Shown here: positions 1-11,235 of the stretch, piece by piece
Position numbering within the stretch: the first letter of the stretch is position 1
Layout: each line of letters starts with the position of its first letter
Source of the DNA: Favolaschia claudopus
Lineage: Eukaryota > Basidiomycota > Agaricomycetes > Agaricales > Mycenaceae
Direction: 5' to 3'
Length of the DNA stretch: 64,000 nucleotides
NCBI GenBank assembly: GCA_037176885.1
Contig: JAWWNJ010000052.1
Span: forward strand, 248,001 to 312,000
Translations under genes and position numbers: made by a program
The notes under the pieces: generated by a model
Told to the model about the DNA's origin: nothing
What the model saw: only the letters and a program-made list of their open reading frames with translations
The model's database searches: none

Positions 1-1020
1 TACCTTTCCGACGTACAACTCACAATGGGCGGTGCGAGCACGAGCGCAAATTTTTGGGTCGGAGAATCCTTCCCCTTTGATATGCTACTCGGCCGACCTT
101 GGCAAAAAGGAAACTTCGTGTCAATAGATGAACGAACAGATGGAACGTACCTGATCTTCCGGGACCCAGACACAGGAAATAATCGTTTCCAACTATTGGT
201 TGAGGAGGAAGAAGATCAGCACATGCAAAGCAACCTTGTTCCTATGCCGGGGTCATTCATGACCCACATCATTCATGCGGCCCGTCCCGTGGTTTCCTGC
301 GCTACCTCGCAATCTACGCTTCCTGTCTATACTCACGAAGTCGAGATTCCCTCGCTTGCTGAAGACGAAGACCTTCCCCCTCTTGAAAACGAGATTCCTA
401 GAGGCGAAATCTGCCCCTCTTGCAAGATACTCATGATGCATGGAGCCTTTGAATGCATTCACGACTGGGAGACTCAACGAGACGAGTTTATCCTATTGGC
501 CAACTCTATTCTGACAGCGGACCGAATGCCGAACATCTTGCTCAATCCGGAACTCAACGGAGTCTCGGTCCATGCTTTCTTCACAGGTTTTGCACGCGTT
601 CAGGCACAAGAAATCCACGAGGAATTCAATTATTCATTCCGAGTCGCCCGAACAAACCTTCTTTTGTTCTGTGATCTCTACGCAGATCGGTCCCTTGTCG
701 CACCCCGACATTTGCTTCACTTTCAAGGATTCTTGCAAATGCATCCTGAGCTGGTTTGGGTTGCGGAAAAATTGCAACTCACCCCAACGGCTTTTATTTC
801 AAGAATCTCCCGCCTAATTGAGGAACATGCACACGATTACAGTAACATTCCGAGTGGTGCCTTGGGATTTACTGCGCACAGTCTCGACCGGGATAGACCG
901 TTGCATCCCCTTGATTTGAAGCGCTTGGCAACGAATCCGTTGCAATATCTATTCAACATCCTGACAATCAGACCAACATTCCATATCTCCGACCATGAAA
1001 GTATGGGGGTAATACTGTAA
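1..1020 (+). CDS. Retropepsin-like aspartic protease protein, C-terminal part
   Basis: The frame is open to the left edge, so the gene starts outside the window; the first ATG inside is at 25. Early in the visible part lies FDMLLGRPWQKGNFVSIDER, the 'LLGRPW..N..SIDER' flap/C-terminal block seen in retroelement-type aspartic proteases of basidiomycetes. The catalytic D-T/S-G motif would lie upstream and is not visible. After an acidic linker comes a CPSC motif and a long, probably helical region ending at a TAA. I infer a protein of retrotransposon origin, either a gag-protease relic or a domesticated copy. No reverse transcriptase follows. The frame is clean for 340 codons, unlike most transposon genes in this window. 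Confidence 0.55.
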   Translation, partial: YLSDVQLTMGGASTSANFWVGESFPFDMLLGRPWQKGNFVSIDERTDGTYLIFRDPDTGNNRFQLLVEEEEDQHMQSNLVPMPGSFMTHIIHAARPVVSCATSQSTLPVYTHEVEIPSLAEDEDLPPLENEIPRGEICPSCKILMMHGAFECIHDWETQRDEFILLANSILTADRMPNILLNPELNGVSVHAFFTGFARVQAQEIHEEFNYSFRVARTNLLLFCDLYADRSLVAPRHLLHFQGFLQMHPELVWVAEKLQLTPTAFISRISRLIEEHAHDYSNIPSGALGFTAHSLDRDRPLHPLDLKRLATNPLQYLFNILTIRPTFHISDHESMGVIL

Positions 1021-1286
1021 CATTATTCAGCAAATACACACACCTTGGATAATTCAAAAAATGCACACCCTTAAAAATATACACACCTATACACGTCTTC
1101 AGAGAAAAATACACAGGTACCCATTTTCCAAGCCCTCGGCAACCATGACCGAAACTGATGATCAATTGATTTCCAATGGATTAAAGGCATAAGCATTGAC
1201 TAGCTTTCCGAGACCAAGTTTGCAAGCTGCCTCTTACTCTCCCCGGCAGTGTTCTATATACAAGAGAGAATATGTTGGTGTGGATA
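1021..1286. other. Intergenic, A/C-rich
   Basis: No gene is visible. The stretch 1030-1120 contains irregular copies of an ATACACAC-like motif, a low-complexity patch rather than a clean microsatellite. Confidence 0.5.
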
Positions 1287-1813
1287 CTCGGCATTACCAA
1301 AAGTAACCGAATTTAGAAATGCCTTGCTTGCGACCAGCTAATACAGTTAGCAGTTGGTTCAACTGGTGAGAGAGAGGGGGGATGGTCATATGCTATTGCA
1401 CATAACACGCGCCGAAGTTATTGGGCTTTCCCTGTGCGGATTTTCTATGTTTGTTTATTTATGTATCAAATGAACACTTTCTTGCTCTGTTTTAGTACCC
1501 TCATTGAAGGATGAGGATAGCCCAGCAAACACTGATTTCTCAGGTACAATGTCATGAGATAGTAGACCTATTTCTGAGGTACTCACCCACCTGAAATTTT
1601 GGTGACTGTGTTCCAAAAAAGGAAAACACGGCCAAATTAATGGTATTTCGAAAGATTAATTCATTCACTCACTGTGTGATAGCCTACCCCAGATTTATAT
1701 CATGAGAGTTGTAGCAAACACGCTGTAAATGAACCCTTCATCGCTCAAAGTTCTTTGACCATCGTAATTTCTGGGAAAAAACCCCGAATTCGGTTACTTT
1801 TGGTAAGTGCGAG
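1287..1813. repeat. Tc1/mariner-type MITE, 527 bp, TA-flanked
   Basis: The left end CTCGGCATTACCAAAAG and the right end are inverted repeats of about 25 bp (shared core ACCAAAAGTAACCGAAT). TA dinucleotides lie immediately outside both ends (1285-1286 and 1814-1815), as expected for Tc1/mariner-mediated insertion. No ORF lies inside. A second complete member is at 8653-9178 and a truncated one at 59880-60150, so this is a dispersed family. The autonomous partner is unknown; the Tc1 element at 56186 has different ends. Confidence 0.8.
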
Positions 1814-2453
1814 TATTGTATATAAAATCTCTTCCCTTTGCTCAACTAGTCTTTGAATCCAAATATATCAAATAAGACTCCTTTGAGAACGTAAAGAACC
1901 CTAGCAGTTCCCACAATGGATCCAAGTGAATCGCTCCAGAAAGTCAGTCATCCCGTCGCAATTGGAAGCACATTTCCTGGAACTTAGATTCATGATACAT
2001 GAACACAATGACTTGATACCAGACGTAAATCCAAATTCGGCATCCTCTCGGATCAGATGCCAACTGATGACTTTTCAACTGCCAAATTCATGGTACACCA
2101 AGCACCTGCGTATCTTTTCACGAACTATGGGCAGGGGTGTAATTCTCCCCTCCAAAATACAGGTTGTGTATTTTTTTCACCGACCTGTGCACAAATGGTG
2201 AAAAATCTCCATTGGCGGTGTATCAACGCGTCAAAATCCCTGTAGCGGTGCAACAAATAATAATGTTACACTATTACAGCCATATGAAAGCAAACTCTTG
2301 CGATTGGTATTAATTCGGCGGCCTTATTTATTGCCACAAGCAATCTCAGACAACCTCTCACCTCGATCTTTCATTCGGACACTCCTTACCTTCGCTCGCA
2401 ATCTCCCCGAATTTACTTCGATCCCATACAACTCTCTACCTCCATTATCTGAC
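1814..2453. other. Intergenic / 5' flank of next ORF
   Basis: No recognisable gene. Short ORFs here have no coding character. The next ORF is open upstream of its first ATG back to about 2298, so its true start could lie in a spliced exon in this stretch. Confidence 0.4.
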
Positions 2454-3908
2454 ATGGACATTCGCCCTTCGTCTTCCCCTGTTGAGACAGGCTCCCTATC
2501 GTTAATTTCTCCCATCTACATTTCCTCTCGTGAATCCACTCCAGCCGACTCGGTTGAGGAACTCGGATACCCTGACTCTCCAGTCCATCCTACCACCGAC
2601 ATCCCTCTTGCCGTTGTAAACGATAACGGTACTGGTTACTTCTATAAACAAATGTCGTACGGCCACTCGGATGCGCCTGACCATTCTGAAAATGGTTTAA
2701 ACTTGCGCTTTCAATACTTCCCGTCCAACGCAGCTGCTGAGCAGTCCAACCCTGTTCCTACCTGTGTCCTCGATGCAGTCATGCCGTTGTTGACTGTTGA
2801 ACCCACGGGAATTGTACGCACCACCGATCCGAGGCGTCGAGGCAATTCCTCTCTGTACCAACCTCCATCCTCATCTGAGCCTTCTTCCCATTCGCTTTCC
2901 GCGACCCCTACTCGTGCATCGACCCCACGCGGACCTAAGAACCCAACCACCCCTTACACTCGACCCCGCATTGCGCATTCAACCGCTGCGACTCCAATTC
3001 CACAGCGCGCGGCATCCTCCGTTGTGCAGCATGCGCGCTTTACACCCCATGATCCACCCTCAGTCCTCAGTGCTCACCCTACTCGCGTCGAGGGAGACGA
3101 AGCAGATAAAGCTACTCAATGCTTTACTTTGGCTTCAGTTTGCTCAAACACTTATTCTATGGATCGCATTGAGCCGGATGGCCGCGATGAAGTCCGTGTG
3201 AAGCATGAAGGCGACAACCCCCGTCCCATTTCCAATGTCGTTCGAATCTGGACCTCGATCTGTAATTCGCAGTTCACCCACGAACACTTCCAATTTCTTG
3301 AGGCCCAGGACGAGCACGACCGAACTTCCGGACAAGCTACCACTTTTCCTCCTGGCCTGAACGCCTTCCGTCCTTACTTGGGCGAGAGCGGTCTTCGTGA
3401 ATTCTCCGCTGGCCTCGAAAGTCACAAGGATGACCCTAGATACTTTGATCATCTTCGCCGCATCATGTTTGAGATATTCTCACAGCACCGTGAAAATTTG
3501 CGGATTCGGAACATCCTCCACATCGACTTCATTACTCCCTTCTTACTCAATCCCATTCCCTTTTCCAACACCTACGAGCTTGGTCCCAAGGATCTCTTCA
3601 CCATTTCTTGTGCAGGAATGCGTCAGCTCATTCAGGAAGGTATCGCCTTCGTGGTACGCCTCCTTAAAATCCACAATCCTCGCTTCATCGCCCTGCGAAT
3701 TTTGGAGGAGAAGCTTGGCCGACGCATAACGTACACCACCGAATACAACGCTGCGCACACTCGAGCATTGGCCTTTTATGACTCACCAGTGAAGAAACCA
3801 ACCCCTAGTTACCCCGGCGACTTCAAATCGCGCACGCACTTGTACCATCCCTTGATCCATCCATTAAAAAAATTGCCAAATTTTCACGGCCATCGCACAC
3901 GACGTTGA
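2454..3908 (+). CDS. Hypothetical protein, Ser/Pro-rich N-terminus with globular C-terminal half
   Basis: I do not recognise this protein. The ATG at 2454 (MDIRPSSSP) gives about 484 residues; the frame is open further upstream but without another ATG. Residues 1-60 and roughly 130-220 are Ser/Thr/Pro-rich and probably disordered. The last 230 residues look folded, with many aromatic residues and predicted helices (around TFPPGLNAFRPYLGESGLRE and DPRYFDHLRRIMFEIFSQHR). It follows the aspartic protease ORF on the same strand, so a gag-like role in a retroelement-derived locus is possible but unproven. The 1.4-kb uninterrupted frame is the main evidence that it is real. Confidence 0.5.
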   Translation: MDIRPSSSPVETGSLSLISPIYISSRESTPADSVEELGYPDSPVHPTTDIPLAVVNDNGTGYFYKQMSYGHSDAPDHSENGLNLRFQYFPSNAAAEQSNPVPTCVLDAVMPLLTVEPTGIVRTTDPRRRGNSSLYQPPSSSEPSSHSLSATPTRASTPRGPKNPTTPYTRPRIAHSTAATPIPQRAASSVVQHARFTPHDPPSVLSAHPTRVEGDEADKATQCFTLASVCSNTYSMDRIEPDGRDEVRVKHEGDNPRPISNVVRIWTSICNSQFTHEHFQFLEAQDEHDRTSGQATTFPPGLNAFRPYLGESGLREFSAGLESHKDDPRYFDHLRRIMFEIFSQHRENLRIRNILHIDFITPFLLNPIPFSNTYELGPKDLFTISCAGMRQLIQEGIAFVVRLLKIHNPRFIALRILEEKLGRRITYTTEYNAAHTRALAFYDSPVKKPTPSYPGDFKSRTHLYHPLIHPLKKLPNFHGHRTRR

Positions 3909-4348
3909 AAATGGCGTTGCGGGGATGCTAAGTGAGACGTTACTGTCATGTCACACTTGACCTCCCGTTACCTCTCCTTCCACCATCCACCCGCATCTCT
4001 TACTTCTCTACACGCTTTCTGGCACTTTCGGCTCCTCAAGACCACTACCTCTACTCACCCCTACTTCTCCTTCAAACATTTCTCTCTTTTCACGGTGTTT
4101 CAGCCCCGGAAATAGGCTGGATTCGGCACCCCTGCGAGCACGTTTTCTGTAGTCTCTTGTAAACAGACGGAACAACACAAGGACCCACTAGTGCGGTTGA
4201 TTCCCGATATGTCGCAAATCAGAATGCCCAGGAACGTGCAGATAAACTGGAGTCTGCTTTGCTGGATCAGATTGCTTCCGATGACACCGACGACTCGGAC
4301 GTTGACAGCAACGAAGGCTTGCCCTCGGACGATGCCGAACTTGAATTG

Positions 4349-5011
4349 ATGGAGGATTTCGGAACGGCACTTGTGGTTGAACCGGATGGCAACACGATCA
4401 TCAGTGTAGGTGGCGGCCCTGAACTCGAGTTTAACAGCAATGAGCACACAGGATACCTGACTCACGACATCTACGACACCTCTGTTTCCGATGCTCCGAT
4501 GGTGGATGTGATGGCAGACATGTCAGCGGCTGCATCCTTATCCGACTTCTTGGACGACATTGCACTTGAATACTCCGAAATCATCCGAGACCTGCCTTCC
4601 GACGTATCACTGCCATTCCCCTCCACAAGTGCTCAACCTAATTACAACCTCTCTCGCTCTTTCCATCACTCTGCCGAAAACCCGCCGTCAAGCCCATCTT
4701 CTAACTCCAATTTATTCTTTAACCCGCACACCAACCCTTCTATCAGGTCAGCCGCACAGCTTCGCAGCGACATCGAAATATTGGAGAAGCAGCTTGCTTT
4801 CAAACTTCACTGCTTGTTGGATCTCGGGACAGAGAAGGAATTCTTACAACATCACATCAGTCCCAGCATTTCAACTCGGCTTGAACAGCTTGCAGAGGAA
4901 TCCGAGTTTGCGGCAGAAGATGACAGGGAGCCGGCAGAAGGAACCTCCAATTTGGCTCCATTCGAGACGGAGAGGAAGAGGAAACGGATACAATCGCAAA
5001 ACGTGTGGTAA
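4349..5011 (+). CDS. Hypothetical acidic protein
   Basis: Not recognised. The frame is open from about 4162 to the stop at 5011; the first in-frame ATG is 4349, so an upstream exon is likely. The N-terminal part is very acidic (DDTDDSDVD before the ATG, then MEDFGTALVVEPDG). The middle is Ser/Pro/Asn-rich. Residues near the end (SDIEILEKQLAFKLHCLLDL) look like a helix or short coiled coil, followed by a basic tail. It lies 440 bp after the previous ORF on the same strand and may belong to the same locus. A possible 3' splice site lies near 4164. Confidence 0.35.
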   Translation: MEDFGTALVVEPDGNTIISVGGGPELEFNSNEHTGYLTHDIYDTSVSDAPMVDVMADMSAAASLSDFLDDIALEYSEIIRDLPSDVSLPFPSTSAQPNYNLSRSFHHSAENPPSSPSSNSNLFFNPHTNPSIRSAAQLRSDIEILEKQLAFKLHCLLDLGTEKEFLQHHISPSISTRLEQLAEESEFAAEDDREPAEGTSNLAPFETERKRKRIQSQNVW

Positions 5012-5543
5012 TTGTGTACCGACTGCTTGAGATTATTATTGTATCTTGCAATTGTAGTCACTTCAACTCGAATTTGATTATTAAACCAAGTATACATTCT
5101 ACAAAGCTATAAGCAATGCCAACAGAATGAACTTTTTTCGAGCTCCGGCACGCAGAAACAGCGAGCTGTCTGACCCGGCGCGCGGAAGCACCACAAGGTG
5201 GTGCTCCGCAATTAGCCGACGGGTCAGCCAGCGAGATGGTTCAAGTGCCGGAGGGAATAAAAAAGAAAAAAAAAAAACAAGAATCAAAACAAGGGCTCCG
5301 CGCCAGCGGAAAGGGCCAGCGCAGCGAAACTTGAAAGGCCCCGCGCCAGCGTAAAAGGTAGCGCCAGCGAAAAAAGCCAGCGCTAGCGAAGGGGAGGGGG
5401 TTTGGGCGAAGCCATTCCCCCAAAAGGCCCGCGCCAGCGGACTGCCGTCTCTGAAAAAACAGCTGGCTTTGGGCGACACTCTTGATTGAACCGTGTGAAT
5501 GTGTGACTGTCACGGTCACAAGTTCCCGGCGCGGGTTTAATGT
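5012..5543. repeat. GC-rich degenerate repeat with hairpin
   Basis: Between 5140 and 5470 the composition changes sharply to GC-rich, with at least six irregular copies of a GCGCCAGCG-like unit (for example near 5300, 5340, 5360, 5435). A near-perfect hairpin sits at about 5187-5205 (AGCACCAC, loop AAG, GTGGTGCT). No coding character in any frame. It resembles a short GC-rich interspersed element, but no target duplication was found. Confidence 0.4.
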
Positions 5544-6806
5544 CCAGAAATATATCCCGACCTAGGAGAAGTCCCTTCTTTCGACAGAGCTGTACAGCAA
5601 TTTAGAGAGTATAGGGAAGAGCTCGTGATGGGCAAACGGGTTAGGGAGGCCTACGAGGATGAAGGGTTAAAATTCCCTGCCTATCTAATATAGCAAACCC
5701 AAGAACCTGAAAAACTGCTCCCCGACTCACACTTTAAATATGATCCTTCCAAGGGGGAAAATTATCCGGAGGAACATAGAACTGAGTCTGCCAAGAACCA
5801 GGATAGAAAACTGGAGTTACTAAAGGAGTGGTTTAAGGACCCTCTGAAGCGACCTGAGGAGTTTAACAATAAACAATATAGGCGCTTTATAACGTACTCG
5901 AGAAAATTCTTTCTGGACAATGGACAATTGTATCGGAGAGGAGATAACTCTGGTCATAGGCTAGTGTGAATGAAGAACACCGGATGTGCATCCCGCGAAA
6001 GTCTAGGGCATAAGGGCATTTTCTCTTCGAAATCCATGATTGAACTTCGCTTCTGGTGGCCAGAAATTGAGCGAGATCTGGATTGGTATATTAAATCCTG
6101 CAAAATGTGCCAGGTTAGACAAAGGGAATTAATGAGGATACCTCCAGTAGCCACATACACGCCCAGTATCTTCCAAAAGATACATGTAGACGTAATGGTG
6201 ATGGGAGTACCTTCAAACGGGCATAGGCTCTTAATTGCGGCTAGAGATTCTTTAACTAGGTATCTCGAAGCTAGAGCCTTACGCTCGGATACGGCAGAAG
6301 CGATAGGGCGTTTCCTACTTGAAGAGATTATCTGCCGAAACGGTTGCCTGCCTGGATAGTGTCCGACAATGCTGGACAATTCCTAGCGGCATTAGCTTGA
6401 CTTAACTCCAAATATGGGATTGCTGGGATTAGAATCTCCCCTTATAATTCTCAAGCGAATGGGCCAGTAGAGAGGGTTCTTTGGGATATAAGACAGTCGC
6501 TATATAAAGCTACTGGAGGCGACGCCAGAAAATGGTTTTGGTTTTTATCTCCAAGTCCTATGGGCTGATACTTAGAATCACTACGCGGCGCGCGGCCTGG
6601 GATGTTCTCCCATTTTGCGGTCACAGGTGCTCATCCCACCATCCCTCTGGACTTGGACGAGACAACTTGGCTAATTGAATATCCAGGGAAGATAACCAGC
6701 ACCGAGGAACTCGTTGGTTTAAGGGCAAAAGCCCTAGCTAAACTACTGTTAAAGATACGGTCGATCCGCGAGTTCTTCGTGGGAATCCGCAAGCGAAGGG
6801 TGATGC
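5544..6806 (+). pseudogene. Ty3/gypsy integrase fragment (degenerate)
   Basis: In one frame from about 5544 the sequence reads as the end of RNase H/connection, then the integrase zinc-binding region (SLGHKG, then RFWWPEIERDLDWY, then CKMCQ), then the DDE core. The second catalytic Asp is in VSDNAGQF (about 6362) and the Glu in NGPVERVLWDIR (about 6455). Lesions: in-frame TAG near 5690, TGA near 5967, TAG at about 6357 with a frameshift, and another stop near 6400. The first His of the HHCC finger is missing. The end (PTIPLDLDETTWL...AKALAK, 6640-6740) matches the conserved tail of basidiomycete gypsy integrases. It stops where an LTR-like segment begins, so it was probably cut by that insertion. 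Confidence 0.75.
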
Positions 6807-7374
6807 CAAAATACAGTAGCGTTCCGCTTTACTGTATTTCTCCATCAGAGAAGTAAACTAGTAGCGTGAAGCTTTACTAGTTACTTGAGAGTAGATTGTT
6901 GAATAGAAGTGTTTGCATACTGTATTTCTCCATCAGAGAAGTAAACTAGTAGCGTCAAGCTTTACTAGTTACTTGAGTCTTGAGAGTAGATTGTTGAATA
7001 GAAGTGTTTGCATACTGTATTTCTCCATCAGAGAAGTAAACTAGTAGCGTCAAGCTTTACTAGTTACTTGAGTCTTGAGAGTAGATTGTTGAATAGAAGT
7101 GTTTGCACAATACACACAGAAGTGAGTTGAATGTAAGATGCTATTCAACGGAGGTATTTACGCCTTCTTATACATGGTAGAGAGTCTCTGAGACAGGGAT
7201 AAATGACATAGGAAACTAGGTAGGGTCTCAGGATAGGAATGATGAGGAGAGAATGGAATGTAGAGTCAAGGGATAAAAGACAGACATAGGAACAATGTTC
7301 AAGACTCACGATCGTAGACTTGGAGCCGAGACGTTTGTGCACCAAGACGTCTGTGATCCATGACATAGCCCCCC
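6807..7374 (-). mobile_element. LTR-like segment, minus strand, with polypurine tract
   Basis: Read on the minus strand, a run of seven G (7367-7373) is followed by TATGTCATGG, which resembles a polypurine tract and the TGTCA start of a gypsy LTR. The segment ends at about 6807, where the integrase reading frame breaks (plus strand TGATGCC). It contains the three-copy tandem repeat at 6830-7107. A gag-like fragment lies just upstream on the same strand. No second LTR was found, so this could be a truncated or internally deleted element. Confidence 0.4.
6830..7107. repeat. Tandem repeat, three copies of 88-95 bp
   Basis: Copies start at 6830, 6918 and 7013 and are nearly identical; copies 2 and 3 carry an extra 7 bp (TCTTGAG). 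Each copy contains an imperfect palindrome (AAACTAGTA ... TTACTAGTT) around GCGTcAAGC. The array lies inside the LTR-like segment and may be a promoter/enhancer repeat of the retroelement. Confidence 0.85.
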
Positions 7375-7393
7375 CAGTCTACGGTTGTGAGGA

Positions 7394-7681
7394 TCAGAAC
7401 TCAACAGTATGTTCAACTTCCGTTTCCATCCAGTCCAGCGCTAATTCCAACAGTGTATCTTCGTGGAATGCGAGCGCAGCGTGAAACTCGACAACTTTCT
7501 TGTATCTCTGTGTATCAAGCACGGTGCACCAATTGCGAGGAGCCCCGTTCATGACTTCAAAGATAACATCAGAGTCGCTGAGCGTGTACTGTAGCAAAGT
7601 GTATGGGTGAAACCGACTTTCGAGCGTGACCTGAAACGCAAGGCGTGAAACCAGAAACGACCTGGGAGTTATGCGTGACAC
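7394..7681 (-). pseudogene. Retrotransposon gag C-terminal fragment
   Basis: A 95-residue open frame on the minus strand reads GAPRNWCTVLDTQRYKKVVE followed by FHAALAFHEDTLLELALDW. The pattern (M-x-G-A-P-x-x-W ... Y-x-x-x-V-E-F-x-A-A-x-x-x-H-E) is typical of the gag capsid end in basidiomycete gypsy elements. There is no complete gag around it. Its orientation matches the neighbouring LTR-like segment, so they may be remains of one element that has lost pol. Confidence 0.5.
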
Positions 7682-8652
7682 CTCAAAGGCTTTGAAACGA
7701 CTGCAAGGAACAGCTTCAAAATGGTGGCTAGAAACACTGTAGTTCCCGAAGCAAATATTAATTTTGCGCTCACAATGCCTGCCAGAGGCGCCAGGACCCT
7801 TGCACCGGGGTCATGTAAAGGCGCCACTTCCGACCACCCTATCTACAGCAGCGCTTGACGATGCCTTTGGGCCTGAGCAACCCCACCCTTGCTTTGGGCG
7901 GCGCCTGCTATATGAAGTTACCCGCAGGCACGATGTTATGTGCCACGACGATTGTTCTCAAGCACCTCGGATGCCGGTGAGATTCTTTCACCTTGTCTTT
8001 CACTGCCGCTCTTTGACGATATACTTCAAGATTGCATCTTCCTTCCGCCTCCCCCGTCCTCCCCGTCAACGCACTCCAGAGGTGATGGTGGCCTCCACCT
8101 CTCAGATCCGTTCTCGCTCACCCGACGTATGCTTGCCCTGTCTTCTATTGCCACCCACTTGACTCAGCCTTTCAGAGCCCTTCTCCTCCACGCGCACGGC
8201 AGCGCACTCCGGTGTGTTTTACAATGTCTCTGCTCTGATTTTTGCTCACCCGAAAACCAACTAGTACATTGAAGAAATCTCGGACGACGATGAGGTAAGA
8301 GTATCTTGACTGTTCCTTTTATCACTCCTGACTCATTCTTACAAGTTTCCGTTGAGTGTTCTGCTCTCCAATCGGGAGCGGAACCCGTCCCGTGTGCCTC
8401 GGAGTCGTCAGGTTCTACTTTATAGCACATCTGGATTAAATGAACTGAGATGAGAAGAATTGATTGCGTTAAATCAGGGGGAGCTTACATGACCAGAGAT
8501 GCGAACAGCCTCGCAAATTCGGACTATGCTGCCGTTCACAGTGGTGACCGCTGGACGCCGTTCGGGATCGGAGAAGGACTGCACAAGCATGCTGCTCCGT
8601 GCCTCTCAACGGACACATAGAGGGGGTATGGGTCAAGGCAGTGACGACTGTA
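7682..8652. other. Unassigned, no supported gene
   Basis: Short Pro/Arg-rich open frames exist on the plus strand (7764-8270) but none has recognisable motifs. Around 8263-8292 the plus strand reads YIEEISDDDE followed by a GT that could be a splice donor, which hints at an exon scrap. Confidence 0.35.
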
Positions 8653-9178
8653 CTCGGTGTGACCAAAAGTAACCGGAATCGGAAATTGCGTGTTTTCAAC
8701 CAGATTTTGTGGGTGACTGCTGAGCAAATTGGCCCAATTGGCAGTGTATGAACATATACAATTGCATAAGAAGCAGGCAAAAGGTTGCATAATCTCTTTG
8801 TCCTATTATTACACATTCTTTTATGTATGCTTTGAGGCGGGAAATTAGTGTGCCGAGTTGCCTCTCTCACTGAACAACGGGAAACACCTGGCAACCTTAG
8901 ATATCGGATTTGTAGACTATTGGGATACTAAGCACCTTTTTGGGGTACTTACAGGTCAGAAATTACGGCATCTCTCCTTCAGAGAACGCAAACATGTCCA
9001 AATTGGTTCAATTTTAAAGATTGATTCACCAACTCAAAACAAAACATTGCATGTCATGCCCATACCATCAAAGTAGTAGAATAAATAATTTAGAAGAGCC
9101 CTGTATTACTTAAAGCTGTTTGAGTTTCGAAATTCCCCTCTAAAAAGCCAAATTCCGGTTACTTTTGGTCACACCGAG
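8653..9178. repeat. Tc1/mariner-type MITE, 526 bp, TA-flanked
   Basis: Ends CTCGGTGTGACCAAAAG and its inverse, with TA at 8651-8652 and 9179-9180. Same family and almost the same length as 1287-1813. No ORF of note. Confidence 0.8.
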
Positions 9179-10057
9179 TATTGTGCCCAATGGGTATGAA
9201 TTCTCCCATTGGATCAGAATTCACAATTTCCTGCTCCCTCTCTTTACTTTTTGCCCCCGGAATTTTCTGGCATGTATTCTAGTAATAGTGATGCATAATT
9301 CTACCAAAGGGCTTGAGGATTCGTGAAGAGGAAGGTATTACAGCTGTTTGCAAAGCTAATGGCACTTTGGATGATTTTATAAATAAAAAACAACTTGAAC
9401 ACCCGAACTTACTTTGCCTGTTTCACACTCAATTCTTGCTCGATTCACACCGTTTGTAGGCTCAATTTGTAGCGCATCAACGGGGCTTTCATCCCATATC
9501 AAGGTTGCCCTCTAACTCCAAAATTTCGCGATCCTTGATTTCAACTGATCGGTGTTGATATGAAGACTGAAACGGACATAACTTACTCGTTTCTTGTCAG
9601 AATGACTTCAACCTTGGTGATTATGGAAGCCAGAACATAGGCAAGGAGTTCTGCGATCTCAAAATGCAAGGCAAGGGCCAACCGCTTTGCATCATTCTCA
9701 GTGCCGAGCTATTTGATTCATGAATTTTCAAAAGGTGAGATTGTAGATTAATTCTGACCTAAAACCTCATTATGCCATCTTTTACAGCACCAGAATATCT
9801 TGAAAACTGAGTGAGAACGGAGCGAAACCACTTTCCAGTCAGACTGTGTATACTCGGCATGATGCGATCAATCAGTCCGGCCGGCCTTTTGCCGAGGTTG
9901 TGGAAGCGCCGCCTAATCGCTTCAGAACAAGCAATCAACTGATTGGATTAGACGAGAATTGAGGGAGATATGAGCAGTTCAAGACAGTATGTTTAAAATG
10001 CTTTCTTTACATAGAAAAACGAGAAGTGCCGCAAACAGCTGTAAAATACACAAGATA
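9179..10057. other. Intergenic, nothing recognised
   Basis: AT-rich non-coding sequence. A short stretch near 9847 (ATACTCGGCAT) resembles a MITE end of the 1287 family but lacks the rest of the terminal repeat. Confidence 0.4.
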
Positions 10058-11235
10058 CGCCTCCGCTTTGCTCCGGCACCCGCGGGGCATGGACATTGAA
10101 CATAAATGGCGGACTCGCCTGAGTTCTACGTCCCGCTGCTCCCTGTATGTTAGTTTGACGCCAATATCCACAACAACACTAGTGGAAGAATACGGACTGC
10201 ACGAGCTGCACTTCGCTCCGATGGACTCGGAATACACTACTCGAGTCTGAACCCGAAAAGCGAGCTGCCAATCGATTTTTCTTTTTCAGCAACGTACCTC
10301 AGAAGCCACGACAGCTTTGATTCAGCTCAAGGATCTAGTGATGAAGAGTCAGAAGTCTCCCAGTATCTCTGTATCCAAATACCCGCTGTGTTGCTTGTTA
10401 TTCTCATCAAGGAGCTAGTTGGCCCAAACATTGTAAATCTTCAAAACCATATTGAGGCGACGGTCATTCGAGCTCCGATGAAGTGCCTTGAATTTGATCA
10501 ATTGGGACGGGACGGCAGAAAATATTCAATGAGTTGACTGATTAGGCTTTCCAGCATTCTCAGACCATCCATGTTGAAAAAATGTAAGAAAAAAAAGATT
10601 GTTGGGGTTGAGGGCAGGCAGTGGCACGGCTTGATCCGAGTGCAATTCGATTGTGTTGAGTATGAACAGCTATAGAGCAATGTTGAATGACAAAGATGAG
10701 TAATATTGAAGCCACAAAGTGACCGTTTGACGAGGAATGGAAAGAAACTTGACAATGGTTCATCAGACCTGTAGCGATATCTTGGAGATCGCATCGACAC
10801 TGAGCGACAACCAAGCGGTGTGTAATCGATAGAGTTGTGAGTAGAAACCAACGCAGCAGACTGCCAGCAGCGTTGAAGACTTGAAGCTTTGAAAAGGAAG
10901 GCACGAGCGTTCGGGTTGGCGGCTGCTGAAGGAGATCGATGGTGGGAGACGGCAGGAAGCAAATTGAGAAACAAATCCTCAGCTCTTGTTTTTGCTTGCC
11001 TGCGGCGTAGTCCATAGCTGTTGCAAAAGCTGTTGAGCTGATAAACGGAAATGAATTCCTAAGTTGTCGAGCTTAGAGCACGAAAGCAGGTAAATATCCA
11101 CTCCGCAGGCCGCAGTGATGTGAAATGAACGAAAGTCAACCAATGAGCGAACCCAACCAGCTACCTCAAGAGAACACGACAAAATTAAACTTACCAGAAG
11201 GAGATGCTGCACTGCCGAGAGACCATCTCGTTAAA
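10058..11235. repeat. Repeat copy A (left half of a tandem pair)
   Basis: Begins at GCCTCCGCTTTGCTCCGG and ends in CATCTCGTTAAA, where the chromovirus is inserted. The same start and end recur in copy B (28774-29571). The last 240 bp (10992-11232 versus 29321-29560) align clearly; the middle is more diverged but alignable on the minus strand, where it may derive from a small coding sequence (compare minus-strand frames in 10560-11015 and 28909-29154). Function unknown. Confidence 0.55.

Noticed and set aside
6830..7107. CRISPR-like array
   Set aside because: Copies are contiguous 88-95-bp tandem units without spacers, in a eukaryotic retroelement context.
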